Shown here in pieces: positions 16,243-24,574 of a stretch of 64,000 bases of DNA. Both the position numbers and the translations under genes were made by a program. Numbering within the stretch: position 1 is the stretch's first letter; each line of letters opens with the position of its first letter. Origin of the DNA: Oscillospiraceae bacterium (GTDB lineage: Bacteria; Bacillota; Clostridia; Oscillospirales; Ruminococcaceae); the NCBI GenBank assembly GCA_020024285.1, contig JAHHTZ010000005.1:1-64000 (forward strand). The letters are read 5' to 3'. A model generated the notes under the pieces. It worked only from the letters and a program-made list of their open reading frames with translations, had not been told where the DNA came from and searched no databases.

Positions 16243-16259
16243 AGCGAACGCGTTACGCT
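16243..16259 (-). promoter_or_regulatory. Near-palindrome at the phosphorylase start site
   Basis: AGCGAACGCGTTACGCT is an inverted repeat around ACGCGT with one unpaired base, just downstream of a minus-strand -10 (TATAAT, 16265-16270). The position suits a repressor; the regulator is unknown. Confidence 0.4.
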
Positions 16260-16365
16260 TCACTATTATATCATGGCCTGCCGAATTTGCCAGCTATGTT
16301 TAGAGGATCGGTTGGGAAAGGGAGGGAGCTTTTTTGCAAAATCCAGTCTTACATTTGGCAGGATA

Positions 16366-16400
16366 TAAAAATCAGGGGCAATCCAAAGATTGCCCCTGAT
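16366..16400 (-). terminator. Terminator of the antiporter gene
   Basis: Arms ATCAGGGGCAATC/GATTGCCCCTGAT with a 4-base loop, followed on the minus strand by TTTTAT. The rest of the gap 16202-16463 shows no gene. Confidence 0.8.
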
Positions 16401-16463
16401 GAGTGCGTATTTTCTGATTACTTCCTTATCCGTTGTATGCGAATCAAAAGATTTTTTGCAGGA

Positions 16464-17642
16464 TCAGTGCAGCTCAGGTCCGTGGCTGATTGCCAGCTTG
16501 AGCAGGATCGGGGTGACGAGCGCGGTGCAGATGATACTCAGCACGATGGCAGGGAGGATGGCAGGATCGATCATTCCTGCATCGATGCCCTTCTGTGCCA
16601 CCATGAGGGAAACCTCGCTTCGCGACACCATGCCGATGCCGCAGATGAGTGCCTCATGCGAGGACATTTTTGTCATTTTTCCGGCGCCGCCGCAGCCGAT
16701 GATCTTGGAGATGACAGCGGTGACAAACAGCACCAGAGCAAACGCCATGATATGCGGGTTCATGGTGCGCAGGTTTGTCCTCATGCCGATGCTTGCAAAA
16801 AAGACCGGGGTGAAGAGCATGTACGAGGTAACGACCATTTTCTTTGCGACGAATTTACGCGATTTTGTGACGTTGCACAGGATGAGTCCGGCAAAGAATG
16901 CGCCGGTGATGTCTGCAACACCGAAAATCTCCTCGGCGCAGTAGGACATCAAAAGGCAGAACGCCAGCGCCCAGATCGCGACGCGGCGGCTGTGCCAGTG
17001 TTCCTTTGAGATGTAGCGGAACAGGTGCATCATCAAGAATCCCACAACAAGGGTAAAGACAAAGAACAGGGCAATTTTCAGCAGGACAAGTCCCGGATTG
17101 CCTTCCCCGGAGCAGAAGCCCGTCAGGACGGACAGGGCGATGATGCCGAGGATATCGTCAATGAGTGCAGCAGCAAGCAGCGTTGTGCCGACGCGTGTTT
17201 TGAGCTTTCCGAGCTCGTTGAGGGTCTCCACCGTGATGCCCACCGAGGTGGCAGCAAAGACAAGTCCCACAAACGAGGATTTGAGGACATTTTGGATGGT
17301 GAACGAATCGGCAAAGAAGAAGTAGTAGGTCCCGCCGCACAAAATGAGCGGAACGATCACGCCGATCGTCGCAACGACACACGCCTGAAATCCCGTTTTT
17401 TTCATTTCCTGTAAATCGGTGTCGATGCCTGCGAGGAACATCACCATGATCACACCGATCTCAGCGGTTTTTACGAGAAAATCTGTGCTGTTCAAAACGC
17501 CGAATCCACTGGGCCCGAGGATGATGCCTGCCAGCAGTGCACCCACCACCTGCGGCATATGGATCTTTTCGGTCAAAAGTCCGAAAACCTTTGTCGAGAT
17601 CAGGATGAGCGCAAGCAAAAGTAAAAAAGTATAGGATTCCAT
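16464..17642 (-). CDS. CPA2-family cation:proton antiporter
   Basis: A 392-residue membrane protein with about 12 hydrophobic helices. The paired aspartates D162-D163 in AALIDDILG are the ion-binding signature of electrogenic CPA2 antiporters such as NapA. The N-terminal helices carry HMPQVVGALLAGIILGP, typical of Kef/NapA proteins. No C-terminal TrkA-N domain is present, so it is a plain Na+/H+ or K+/H+ exchanger for pH and ion balance. ATG 17642 has only a weak ribosome site. It is transcribed alone and ends at its own hairpin terminator. Confidence 0.9.
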   Translation of the reverse strand: MESYTFLLLLALILISTKVFGLLTEKIHMPQVVGALLAGIILGPSGFGVLNSTDFLVKTAEIGVIMVMFLAGIDTDLQEMKKTGFQACVVATIGVIVPLILCGGTYYFFFADSFTIQNVLKSSFVGLVFAATSVGITVETLNELGKLKTRVGTTLLAAALIDDILGIIALSVLTGFCSGEGNPGLVLLKIALFFVFTLVVGFLMMHLFRYISKEHWHSRRVAIWALAFCLLMSYCAEEIFGVADITGAFFAGLILCNVTKSRKFVAKKMVVTSYMLFTPVFFASIGMRTNLRTMNPHIMAFALVLFVTAVISKIIGCGGAGKMTKMSSHEALICGIGMVSRSEVSLMVAQKGIDAGMIDPAILPAIVLSIICTALVTPILLKLAISHGPELH

Positions 17643-17820
17643 CTTGTTTCATCTCACATTCTTAATCAGTTATTTTGTCCGGTGAAAATCTCCTCCGAAC
17701 AAGGAAGAAATTATACTCCAATTAGAAGGAAAAAACTATAGCAAAAGTAGACTATCTTGTATATTTTTTATGTTTTTATTTTGTGTATTTATTAAAATAG
17801 AACAAAATAATCACGAAGGA

Positions 17821-17907
17821 CGCCGACCCCGACCGGGTGCATCCGCGTTTTGACAAAGCAGAGCGGGATTTTTCCCAAAAAAGGGGAAAAGGCGAGCGGA
17901 TGCGCGC
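17821..17907. other. Structured, GC-rich stretch in the 17.6-18.1 kb gap
   Basis: The 434-bp gap 17643-18076 begins very AT-rich (17700-17815), then turns GC-rich. GCATCCGC (17839-17846) can pair with GCGGATGC (17896-17903) around an inner hairpin TTTTCCC/GGGGAAA. It lies upstream of nnr, so it could be a leader RNA or an old terminator pair. No known riboswitch motif was recognised, and no gene is seen. Confidence 0.35.
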
Positions 17908-18076
17908 TGCTGCGTCAGAAATTTTTCTCAAAAAAACCCTCCATTTGTCCGCCGAATTATGATATACTGAAAACTATATGATAGGATGGGATGCGTTGGG
18001 AAGGCTGCATCCCCCAAAAGATCGAATCGCAAGAAAACACAACGGCAGACAGGATGCCCCAAAGGGAGGAAACACC

Positions 18077-19570
18077 ATGATCGTAACATCGAGTCAGATG
18101 AAACAAATAGAACACAACGCCAACGACCTCAACATGTCCTACCGCGCCATGATGGAGAACGCCGGACGGCAGGCGGCGCAGTATATCCGCCAGACGCTGC
18201 ATCAGGTGGACGGGCAGAAGGTGGTCGTTTTCTGCGGAAAGGGCAACAACGGCGGCGATGGCTTTGTGGCGGCGCGCCACCTCATGACGATGGGGGCGCG
18301 CGTTGTCGTGGTGCTCATGGAGGGCGAGCCGCAGGGTCCCGAGGCGCGCCTGATGTATCAGCAGGTGCTCGATCTTTCCATCCCTGTCCTGCCCTTTGCA
18401 AGCCAGCATTTGCAGATCGAGCAGGTGATGAACATGGTGGACGTGGTGGTGGATGCCATGTACGGCAGCGGCTTTCACGGGGAGCTGAGTGAGCTGCATC
18501 AGGCGGCAGCACAGCTCATCAACGATTCGCCCGCGCTCGTCTTTTCCCTCGATGTGCCAAGCGGCATCGGCTGCGATACGGGAGAGGTGAGCGAAAACGC
18601 CGTCAATGCCGATTTTACCATCGTATTCGACAGCGCAAAGCCCGTCCACCTGCTCAGCAAGATCATCTCGAAGCTCGGAAGGATCGTGGTGGCGGATATC
18701 GGCATCCCGTATGCTGCCCACGAGAACATCGAGCCGCTTGTCACCTCGCTTGAGGAGGCGCAGGTGCTCGATACCATCCCCAAAAAGCCGATCAATGCCC
18801 ACAAGACCTCGACGGGGCGGCTTGTCAACTTTGCGGGGAGCTTTGGCATGGCGGGCGCTGCCATCCTCAGCGGCAGGGGCGCGCTGCGCAGCGGTGCAGG
18901 CTACCTTGTCACCGTGACCCCGCGCGACGTTTACCCCATCATTGCAGGGCAGCTCATCCAGTCCACCTTCAAATTCCTTGGGGACGACCTCGACGTGCGC
19001 CCCATCCTCGGCGGTGCGTCCGCTGTGGCGATCGGCTGCGGACTCGGACAGGGGGAGCGCCAGCGCACCCTGCTCTACAACGTCCTGCACACGGCAAAAT
19101 GTCCCGTTGTGCTCGATGCAGACGGAATAAATAACCTCTCCCGCGACATAGATATCCTAAAGGAGCGCACCTGTGAGCTGATCATCACGCCGCATGCAGG
19201 CGAAATGGCAAGCCTTTGCAAGGTCCATGCCAACGATATCCTGCGCCGGCCCATCGGCTCTGCCGTGGAATTTGCAAAGGAACACGGCGTCATCGTGGTG
19301 CTCAAGGGCGCAAACACCATCCTTGCAGACCCGCAGGGTCACATCGCCATCAACACGACAGGCAACCCTGGACTTGCCAAGGCAGGGAGCGGCGACGTGC
19401 TCACCGGGATGATCTCGTCCTTTCTCTCGCAGGGCATGAGCGCATGGGATGCGGCGAAGGCGGGCGTTTGCCTGCACGGAGCGGCTGCCGACCGCTGCGC
19501 CGAACGCCTTGGGAAAACCTACATGCAGCCGGACGACATCCTGCTCGACCTAAAAGAAATCTTAAAATAA
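18077..19570 (+). CDS. nnr: Bifunctional NAD(P)HX epimerase/dehydratase
   Basis: A 497-residue metabolite-repair enzyme that restores hydrated NADH and NADPH. Residues 1-210 are the epimerase (YjeF_N) with G54-KGNNGGDGF; residues about 225-497 are the ribokinase-fold dehydratase with the signature NPGLAKAGSGD at 430-440 followed by VLTGM. Length matches the fused bacterial form. ATG 18077 is preceded by GGGAGGAAACACC. The next gene, a lipoprotein, follows after 25 bp with its own ribosome site and may be cotranscribed. Confidence 0.96.
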   Translation: MIVTSSQMKQIEHNANDLNMSYRAMMENAGRQAAQYIRQTLHQVDGQKVVVFCGKGNNGGDGFVAARHLMTMGARVVVVLMEGEPQGPEARLMYQQVLDLSIPVLPFASQHLQIEQVMNMVDVVVDAMYGSGFHGELSELHQAAAQLINDSPALVFSLDVPSGIGCDTGEVSENAVNADFTIVFDSAKPVHLLSKIISKLGRIVVADIGIPYAAHENIEPLVTSLEEAQVLDTIPKKPINAHKTSTGRLVNFAGSFGMAGAAILSGRGALRSGAGYLVTVTPRDVYPIIAGQLIQSTFKFLGDDLDVRPILGGASAVAIGCGLGQGERQRTLLYNVLHTAKCPVVLDADGINNLSRDIDILKERTCELIITPHAGEMASLCKVHANDILRRPIGSAVEFAKEHGVIVVLKGANTILADPQGHIAINTTGNPGLAKAGSGDVLTGMISSFLSQGMSAWDAAKAGVCLHGAAADRCAERLGKTYMQPDDILLDLKEILK

Positions 19571-19595
19571 TCCATCAAACAAAGGAGGAAGCCTG

Positions 19596-20165
19596 ATGCT
19601 TCGTATTCGTCTGATCGCCGCCGTATTATCTGTCACCGTTTTGCTGTGCGCATGCAGCGCACCCTCCAAAGATCCGCAGGAGGTGCATGAGGAAACCGTG
19701 CAGCAGCTTCAAAGCGGCTATACGGCGACGCTGGAGATCCGCTCGGGGGAGGTGGAGGCAACGGCAAGGTTCGACCAATCTGCCCCCGGAACCATGTCGA
19801 TCGAGTTCCTCTCCCCGAAGTCCGTCGAGGGGCTTGTGGTGGAAACGCAGGACGAGTGGGTGAAGCTCACCTACAAGGGGATCTCGGGGCGGTTCACGAT
19901 GGATCAGCTCTTTGATTCCTCGGTGGCAAAGCAGATCGTGCGGGTTTTAAGCGCTGTCCTCACCCCGAACGGGCTCAAGTTTTCGCTTGACAAGGAGCAG
20001 TTCGTGGTGGAGGGTCCTGCCGCTTCGGGCACATTTTATCTGCGCATCGCGCGCGACACGAAGAACCTCCTCTCCATCTCCATCCCGGAGCAGAAGCTCG
20101 AAATCAAGTTTTCGGACTTTATGTTCGGCACGGCTCCCGCGGAGCGGGAGCTGCAACGAGGATGA
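19596..20165 (+). CDS. LolA/LppX-like lipoprotein
   Basis: A 189-residue lipoprotein with a signal peptide ending in the lipobox LCAC (lipidated C20). The mature part alternates short beta strands (TATLEIRSGEVEATARF, TMSIEFLSPKSVEGLVVE) in a pattern close to LolA-like folds, also seen in the clostridial germination lipoprotein GerS; an exact role is not shown. The stop TGA (20163-20165) lies inside the left arm of a palindromic repeat, so the last residues, about AERELQRG, are encoded by repeat DNA that recurs at 20290-20310. The ancestral C-terminus may have been altered by repeat insertion. Confidence 0.72.
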   Translation: MLRIRLIAAVLSVTVLLCACSAPSKDPQEVHEETVQQLQSGYTATLEIRSGEVEATARFDQSAPGTMSIEFLSPKSVEGLVVETQDEWVKLTYKGISGRFTMDQLFDSSVAKQIVRVLSAVLTPNGLKFSLDKEQFVVEGPAASGTFYLRIARDTKNLLSISIPEQKLEIKFSDFMFGTAPAERELQRG

Positions 20166-20379
20166 CGCAGGGGTCATCCTCGGCTCGGTTCGGTGGTTGG
20201 TGCAGAGCACACCCTTCACGCGAAGCGTGAAGGGTAACGAGAAGGCAGAATGCCTTCTCGGCATAGTTCGGGAGACACAGCGTTTCTGCGGAGCGGGAGC
20301 CGTAACGAGGATGACGCAGAGGTCATCCTCGGCTCGGTTCGACACAGCACAGCACACCCTTCACGCGAAGCGGGAAGGG
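20139..20379. repeat. Palindromic module array I
   Basis: Five hairpins: 20157-20182 (CGAGGATGAC arms), 20211-20235 (ACCCTTCACGC, GAA loop), 20238-20260 (CGAGAAGGCA, GAA loop), 20306-20331 (CGAGGATGAC again) and 20357-20379 (CCCTTCACGC, one mismatch). Type A stems are followed by CTCGGCTCGGTTCG or CTCGGCATAGTTCGGGAG, a flank shared with the arrays at 23.5, 27.0 and 30.7 kb. Roughly 78 bp of the array occurs twice. Confidence 0.85.
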
Positions 20380-20413
20380 GCATGAAAAAGGAACGATTCG
20401 GAAAAATCGTCAG

Positions 20414-20447
20414 AAAAAAGAGGACAGCGTTTCGCTGTCCTCTTTTT
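20414..20447. terminator. Bidirectional terminator between convergent lipoprotein genes
   Basis: Symmetrical arms AAAAAGAGGACAGCG/CGCTGTCCTCTTTTT with a 3-base loop serve both strands. Confidence 0.88.
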
Positions 20448-20495
20448 GTGAAATTCCGCCTTCTCGGATTGGATCGATGGCTGTTTCTCAATAAG

Positions 20496-21353
20496 TTACG
20501 CCTTTGGCGTAACAGGGGCTCTGAGTGCGACGGGGACGAGTGAACCGTTGACCTCCTCGATGTAGAGCAGGCGGTCGGGGGTCTGGGCGCTCACCATGTA
20601 GTAGTCCTCAAAGGAATGGTGCACGAGCACCTTATAGTACCTCTCGCCCAAAATCTCGTATCCGCCGACGATCTCCGGCTCCTGCTCAAGATATAACGGA
20701 GAGGCGGGGAGGTCGTAGACGATGCCGAACAGGCTGCCAAACAGGGCACCGCCCACCGCCGGAACGATCTTCTGCACGGATTTTACCGCGTCGGCTGCCG
20801 TGACCGTTCCGAGGTCCTCGCCCGGCACATAGTCCGAAAGCTCCTTCTTTTCCGCGTAGGTGATGCCCGTTTTCGGGATAGAGAGGCTGATCTCCTTCCC
20901 GTCCGAAAAATTCCAGAACAGCTCGCAGTCGCTCAGCTGCGTGATCTCGCGGCGCGACTTCTCCTCCTTCTTGTTCGTGCGGAAAAAGGAAAGATAGGTG
21001 CAGGTCTTGGCATCGGCGTCGTAGGAAACAGCAAAGCTCGTGGGAACGGCTCCGGTGGGTGCGATTCCGACAAAGTAGGCGTTTTCGCCGTTTTTTACGT
21101 GCTCTATGAAGTCCCCGACCACCTCGGTGTTCTCCATGCCGCTGTCGCTCGGGAAAACCGCAAGCGGATGCGCTTCGAGCTGCTCGCTGTCGCGCAGGAG
21201 TGCCTCGAGCTCCTGCTGGGAGGGGAGGGCGGCGTTCTCAGGCTCGGAGGACGGCGGCTCGCTTGGGGTCTGCGCTTCGGGCTTCGCAGGCTGCTGTGTG
21301 CAGGCACAGAGCATCAGGCACAGGGCCAGAAGCAGAGGGATGAATTTTTTCAT
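20496..21353 (-). CDS. Hypothetical lipoprotein
   Basis: A 285-residue lipoprotein. The signal peptide MKKFIPLLLALCLMLCAC ends in a lipobox with lipidated C18, followed by a P/E/S-rich linker to about residue 45. The mature domain is mixed alpha/beta with no family that I recognise; a short glycine-rich hydrophobic stretch (IVPAVGGALFGSLFGIV) could be a buried helix. The last residues VTPKA end just before the array-linked terminator. It faces the LolA-like lipoprotein gene convergently and is divergent from the HD gene. Extracytoplasmic role unknown. Confidence 0.7.
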   Translation of the reverse strand: MKKFIPLLLALCLMLCACTQQPAKPEAQTPSEPPSSEPENAALPSQQELEALLRDSEQLEAHPLAVFPSDSGMENTEVVGDFIEHVKNGENAYFVGIAPTGAVPTSFAVSYDADAKTCTYLSFFRTNKKEEKSRREITQLSDCELFWNFSDGKEISLSIPKTGITYAEKKELSDYVPGEDLGTVTAADAVKSVQKIVPAVGGALFGSLFGIVYDLPASPLYLEQEPEIVGGYEILGERYYKVLVHHSFEDYYMVSAQTPDRLLYIEEVNGSLVPVALRAPVTPKA

Positions 21354-21550
21354 AAAAACACCTCGCTTTTCGATCGGATCGCCCCGTTTTGGGGAATGGA
21401 TTCAATATAGCACAAATCCTACAAAAAAGCAACAAATCCTCCGGCTGTTCCTGCAACATCCTACAAAGAAAAAATTTTCAAAAATTCCCTATTCTGCACC
21501 GATTTGTGCTATACTAATCCTACAGATTTCAGAAGAAAGAGGGATGCAAT

Positions 21551-22120
21551 TTGAATTACAAAGCAGAATTTGAGCGCATCTTTAAGGAAAATATCACACG
21601 GGAGGGTGCCGACCGGCTTTTGGAATGGCTCGAAAAGACCGACTTTTTCATCGCGCCTGCGAGCACCCGGTACCACTGTGCGCACGAAAACGGACTGGTG
21701 GAGCACAGCCTCAACGTCTACAAGGTGATGCGCGAAAAGCACTTCGACCCCGCCGTGGACAGCGAGGAGAGCTTTGCCCTGTGCGGACTGCTGCACGATG
21801 TGTGCAAGGCGCAGTTTTATAAACTGAGCTGCCGCAACGTCAAAAACCCCGAAACGGGCCGCTGGGAGCCGCAGCCCTACTACACCATCGAGGACGAATA
21901 TCCGTATGGCCACGGGGAAAAATCGGTCTTTTTGATCGAGCGGTTTTTGCGGCTCAAGCCGTCGGAGGCGGTTGCCATCCGCTGGCATATGGGCGGATTT
22001 GACGATTCGGCACGCGGGGGCAGCCACGCCATCAGTCAGGCATACGAGCGGTATCCGCTGGCGGTGAAGCTCCACCTTGCCGACCTCGAAGCCACCTATC
22101 TGCTCGAAAAAGAGGGCTAA
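21551..22120 (+). CDS. HD-domain phosphohydrolase-like protein
   Basis: A 189-residue protein with an HD metal site: H52 in VEHSLNVYKVM, H82-D83 in GLLHDVCKAQFY, and an aspartate in LHLADLEATYL. These are the H...HD...D ligands of HD phosphohydrolases, which act on nucleotides or phosphodiesters. The start appears to be TTG 21551, with AGAGGGATG upstream; no ATG gives this frame. The next gene, cca, begins one base after its stop, and HD domains are often linked with tRNA nucleotidyltransferases, so the pair may be functionally coupled. Confidence 0.82.
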   Translation: MNYKAEFERIFKENITREGADRLLEWLEKTDFFIAPASTRYHCAHENGLVEHSLNVYKVMREKHFDPAVDSEESFALCGLLHDVCKAQFYKLSCRNVKNPETGRWEPQPYYTIEDEYPYGHGEKSVFLIERFLRLKPSEAVAIRWHMGGFDDSARGGSHAISQAYERYPLAVKLHLADLEATYLLEKEG

Positions 22121-22121
22121 G

Positions 22122-23540
22122 ATGGAGCTGTTTCACAGCGCATGGAACGCGGACGCGGGCGACCTCATTGCGCGTCTGGAGGCGGCAGGATATGAAACAT
22201 GGGCAGTCGGCGGCTGCGTGCGCGACATGCTGCTGCATAAGCAGCCCACCGACTGGGATTTGACGACCGCCGCCGATCCGCAGACGATTGCCGAAATATG
22301 TTCGGACTGCACCGTCCTCTCGGTCGGGGAAAAGCACGGCACAATGACGGTGGAGTATCGCGGAAGATGGTACGAGATCACGATGTTTCGCACGGAAACG
22401 GGCGGCGACGGCAGGCATCCGTCCTGCGTGCAGCATGCCCCCGACCTGAGAAGCGACCTTGCGCGGCGCGACTACACCATCAATGCGCTGGCGTATCATC
22501 CGCAGCGCGGTCTGCGCGATGAATTCTGCGGTCTTGCAGATCTTGCGGCGCGCCGTCTGCGCACCGTGGGGGATGCGCCGCGGCGCTTTGCGGAGGATTA
22601 CCTGCGGATTTTGCGCGGACTGCGCTTTGCCGCCTGCCTTGGATTTTCCATCGAGGAGGATACCGCCGCCGCGATGCGAAGCTGCTTTGCGGGGATGCAA
22701 AGGCTCTCGGGCGAGCGCATCTGGCAGGAGCTTTGCCGCCTGTTGTGCGCAAATGCGTGCGCGGCGGTGCTGAGGCAGTTTTCTGCGGTGCTGTGCGGCA
22801 TCGGGGGCGGCTGGGAGGACTTTGCGTGTTCGGAAACAACCCTTGAGAAGCTGCCGCAGCTCCCCTGTGATGCTCTGATACGCTTGATGGCGCTGCTGCG
22901 CGAGCATCCGCAGCGCGAAGCGGCGCTCTTGCGCCTGCGCCTTTCCAGGGCGCAGATGCAGCGCATCCACGGACTGTGGCAGAGTGCGGATGCGCTGTGC
23001 AAAGTCAAGGAAGAACGTGACAGTGTTGAGGAAAGCCAGTTCCCAAGCCGGGATGATAAGGCGACGTTACAGGATGTCGGCGCACCTCTACAGGATGCTA
23101 AGGCATCATCACAGGATGCCGACTCGTCCTGTGAAGCCAAGGAAGAACGTGACAGCATTGCAGAAAATTCCTTGCCGAGCCGAGGCGCCAAGGTATCCCT
23201 ACGAGATGCCTTATCATCTCGTAAAGCCAAGGAAGAACGTGGTCACGTTCTTCCTTGGCTGGCTTCCCTTCCCGATGGGACGCGCTGGGAGGATGCAAGG
23301 ATGCTGCTCTGTTTGCTCGACCGTCAAGAGCTGTGGGATGTATGCGAAAAAATCGCGCAGGAGGATCTCCCGTTTTCCGTGCGGGAGCTTCGAATCAGCG
23401 GCGATGATCTTTTGAAGCTCGGAGTTTCGCGCGGCGAAGCAGTGGGAAAGATGCTTCGGACGCTGCTGGATGCCGTCTGGCGCGGGGAAGCGGGGAACGA
23501 GACATCAGAACTTATTGTTCGCGCAAAGCGTGAACAATAA
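22122..23540 (+). CDS. cca: CCA tRNA nucleotidyltransferase with a repeat-derived insertion
   Basis: A 472-residue class II enzyme adding or repairing tRNA 3' CCA. The nucleotidyltransferase head shows VGGCVRD (29-35), catalytic D44-W-D46, RRDYTINALAYH and FAEDYLRILRGLRFAA. Residues about 293-380 are a hydrophilic, low-complexity insertion: (V/A)KEERD/G appears three times, and three 7-residue units (LQDVGAP, LQDAKAS, SQDADSS) come from exact-phase 21-bp repeats. Conserved-looking sequence resumes at WLASLPDGTRWEDARMLLCLL. The final residues TSELIVRAKREQ are encoded by a 22-bp-stem hairpin. The frame stays open throughout, so the enzyme is probably functional, with the insertion looped out. 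Confidence 0.92.
   Translation: MELFHSAWNADAGDLIARLEAAGYETWAVGGCVRDMLLHKQPTDWDLTTAADPQTIAEICSDCTVLSVGEKHGTMTVEYRGRWYEITMFRTETGGDGRHPSCVQHAPDLRSDLARRDYTINALAYHPQRGLRDEFCGLADLAARRLRTVGDAPRRFAEDYLRILRGLRFAACLGFSIEEDTAAAMRSCFAGMQRLSGERIWQELCRLLCANACAAVLRQFSAVLCGIGGGWEDFACSETTLEKLPQLPCDALIRLMALLREHPQREAALLRLRLSRAQMQRIHGLWQSADALCKVKEERDSVEESQFPSRDDKATLQDVGAPLQDAKASSQDADSSCEAKEERDSIAENSLPSRGAKVSLRDALSSRKAKEERGHVLPWLASLPDGTRWEDARMLLCLLDRQELWDVCEKIAQEDLPFSVRELRISGDDLLKLGVSRGEAVGKMLRTLLDAVWRGEAGNETSELIVRAKREQ
23004..23259. repeat. In-frame palindromic and tandem repeats inside cca
   Basis: GCCAAGGAAGAACGTG or a close variant occurs at 23004-23019, 23136-23151 and 23226-23241. The third forms a 16-bp perfect stem with 23244-23259 across a 2-base loop. 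Three 21-bp repeats beginning ACAGGATG lie at 23069-23131, and an 8-bp hairpin ACGAGATG/CATCTCGT precedes the last copy. All keep the cca reading frame. Confidence 0.85.
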
Positions 23541-23761
23541 GTTCTGATGCAACGAAGATGCATTTCATGCATCTTCGGCTTGGAACGGGAGTTGGTACGG
23601 GATATCTTGTGCAAAGCTCTGATGTAACGAGAAGGCTTGCGCCTTCTCGGCTCGGACGTATTTCATGCAGGGCATGAAATACAACGAGGATGACGCAGAG
23701 GTCATCCTTGGCATAAAACGGGAGTTTGTGCTTGACACTTCACGCCCTTGGCGTGAAGTGT
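23503..23761. repeat. Palindromic module array II
   Basis: Six hairpins: 23503-23549 (22-bp stem, AAA loop, one mismatch), 23553-23577 (CGAAGATGCAT), 23628-23649 (CGAGAAGGC), 23658-23682 (GTATTTCATGC), 23685-23710 (CGAGGATGAC) and 23735-23761 (12-bp stem, CTT loop). Flanks such as CTTCGGCTTGGAACGGGAG and CTCGGCTCGGACG match the family. The array fills the 257-bp gap between cca and the TSUP gene and includes the cca stop codon. Confidence 0.88.
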
Positions 23762-23797
23762 TACGTGTGGATTTTGGTAGTTTGGGAGAGAAAGATC

Positions 23798-24544
23798 ATG
23801 TTCATTGTGTTGTTGGGACTCATTTTCCTTGCAGCGTTCATCGATGCCATCGCCGGGGGCGGTGCGCTCATTGCGCTGCCGGCATATTATGCGTTCGGCA
23901 TCCCGCCGCACGCTGCCCTTGGGACAAACAAGTTTGCGGCGTCCACGGGGACGCTGTTCGCCGTCGGACGCTTTATGAAAAGCGGCAGCATCCGCTGGAA
24001 GATCGCGCTGACTGCGTCCGTTCTGGCGATCTTCGGCTCGACGATCGGCGCAAGGATGGCGCTGCTCCTCGACGAGCGGTACTTACAATATCTGATGCTC
24101 CTTGCCGTCCCGCTCATCGCCGTTGTTGTCCTGCGCAAAAAAGACCTCGATGCCCCGCAGGAGCAGCACCTCACGAAAAAGCAGGAGCTGCTGCTCACTG
24201 TCGGCATCGGGCTTGTCATCGGCTGGTACGACGGCTTTTTCGGTCCTGCCGCCGGAACCTTCTACACCCTCGCGTTCACCACCGTCCTTCACATGAAAAC
24301 GACCGATGCCTGCGGCACCACCAAGGTCGTGAACTTTGCGTCCGGCGTGGGTGCGCTTGCCACCTTCGTCATGAACGGAAAAATCGATTTCAAAATCGCC
24401 ATCCCCTGCGCCGCCGCTGCCGTGCTGGGCAACTGGATCGGCTCGGGGCTTGCCATCAAAAACGGCGCAAAAATCGTGCGCCCCATCCTGCTTGCTACCA
24501 TGTCGCTGCTCTTAGTAAAAGTTGCAGTCGATCTGTTTTTATAA
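23798..24544 (+). CDS. TSUP-family (TauE/SafE) membrane transporter
   Basis: A 248-residue membrane protein with eight or so hydrophobic helices and the duplicated TauE/SafE pattern: LIFLAAFIDAIAGGGALIALPAYY in the first half and GIGLVIGWYDGFFGPAAGTFY in the second, each with the conserved glycine-rich motif. These carriers move sulfonates, sulfite or other organic anions; the substrate cannot be told. ATG 23798 has GGGAGAG upstream. An in-frame extension into the palindromic array lacks a ribosome site and is rejected. Confidence 0.9.
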   Translation: MFIVLLGLIFLAAFIDAIAGGGALIALPAYYAFGIPPHAALGTNKFAASTGTLFAVGRFMKSGSIRWKIALTASVLAIFGSTIGARMALLLDERYLQYLMLLAVPLIAVVVLRKKDLDAPQEQHLTKKQELLLTVGIGLVIGWYDGFFGPAAGTFYTLAFTTVLHMKTTDACGTTKVVNFASGVGALATFVMNGKIDFKIAIPCAAAAVLGNWIGSGLAIKNGAKIVRPILLATMSLLLVKVAVDLFL

Positions 24545-24574
24545 CATTCACCCAATCGGATCGGAGGGATCTTC

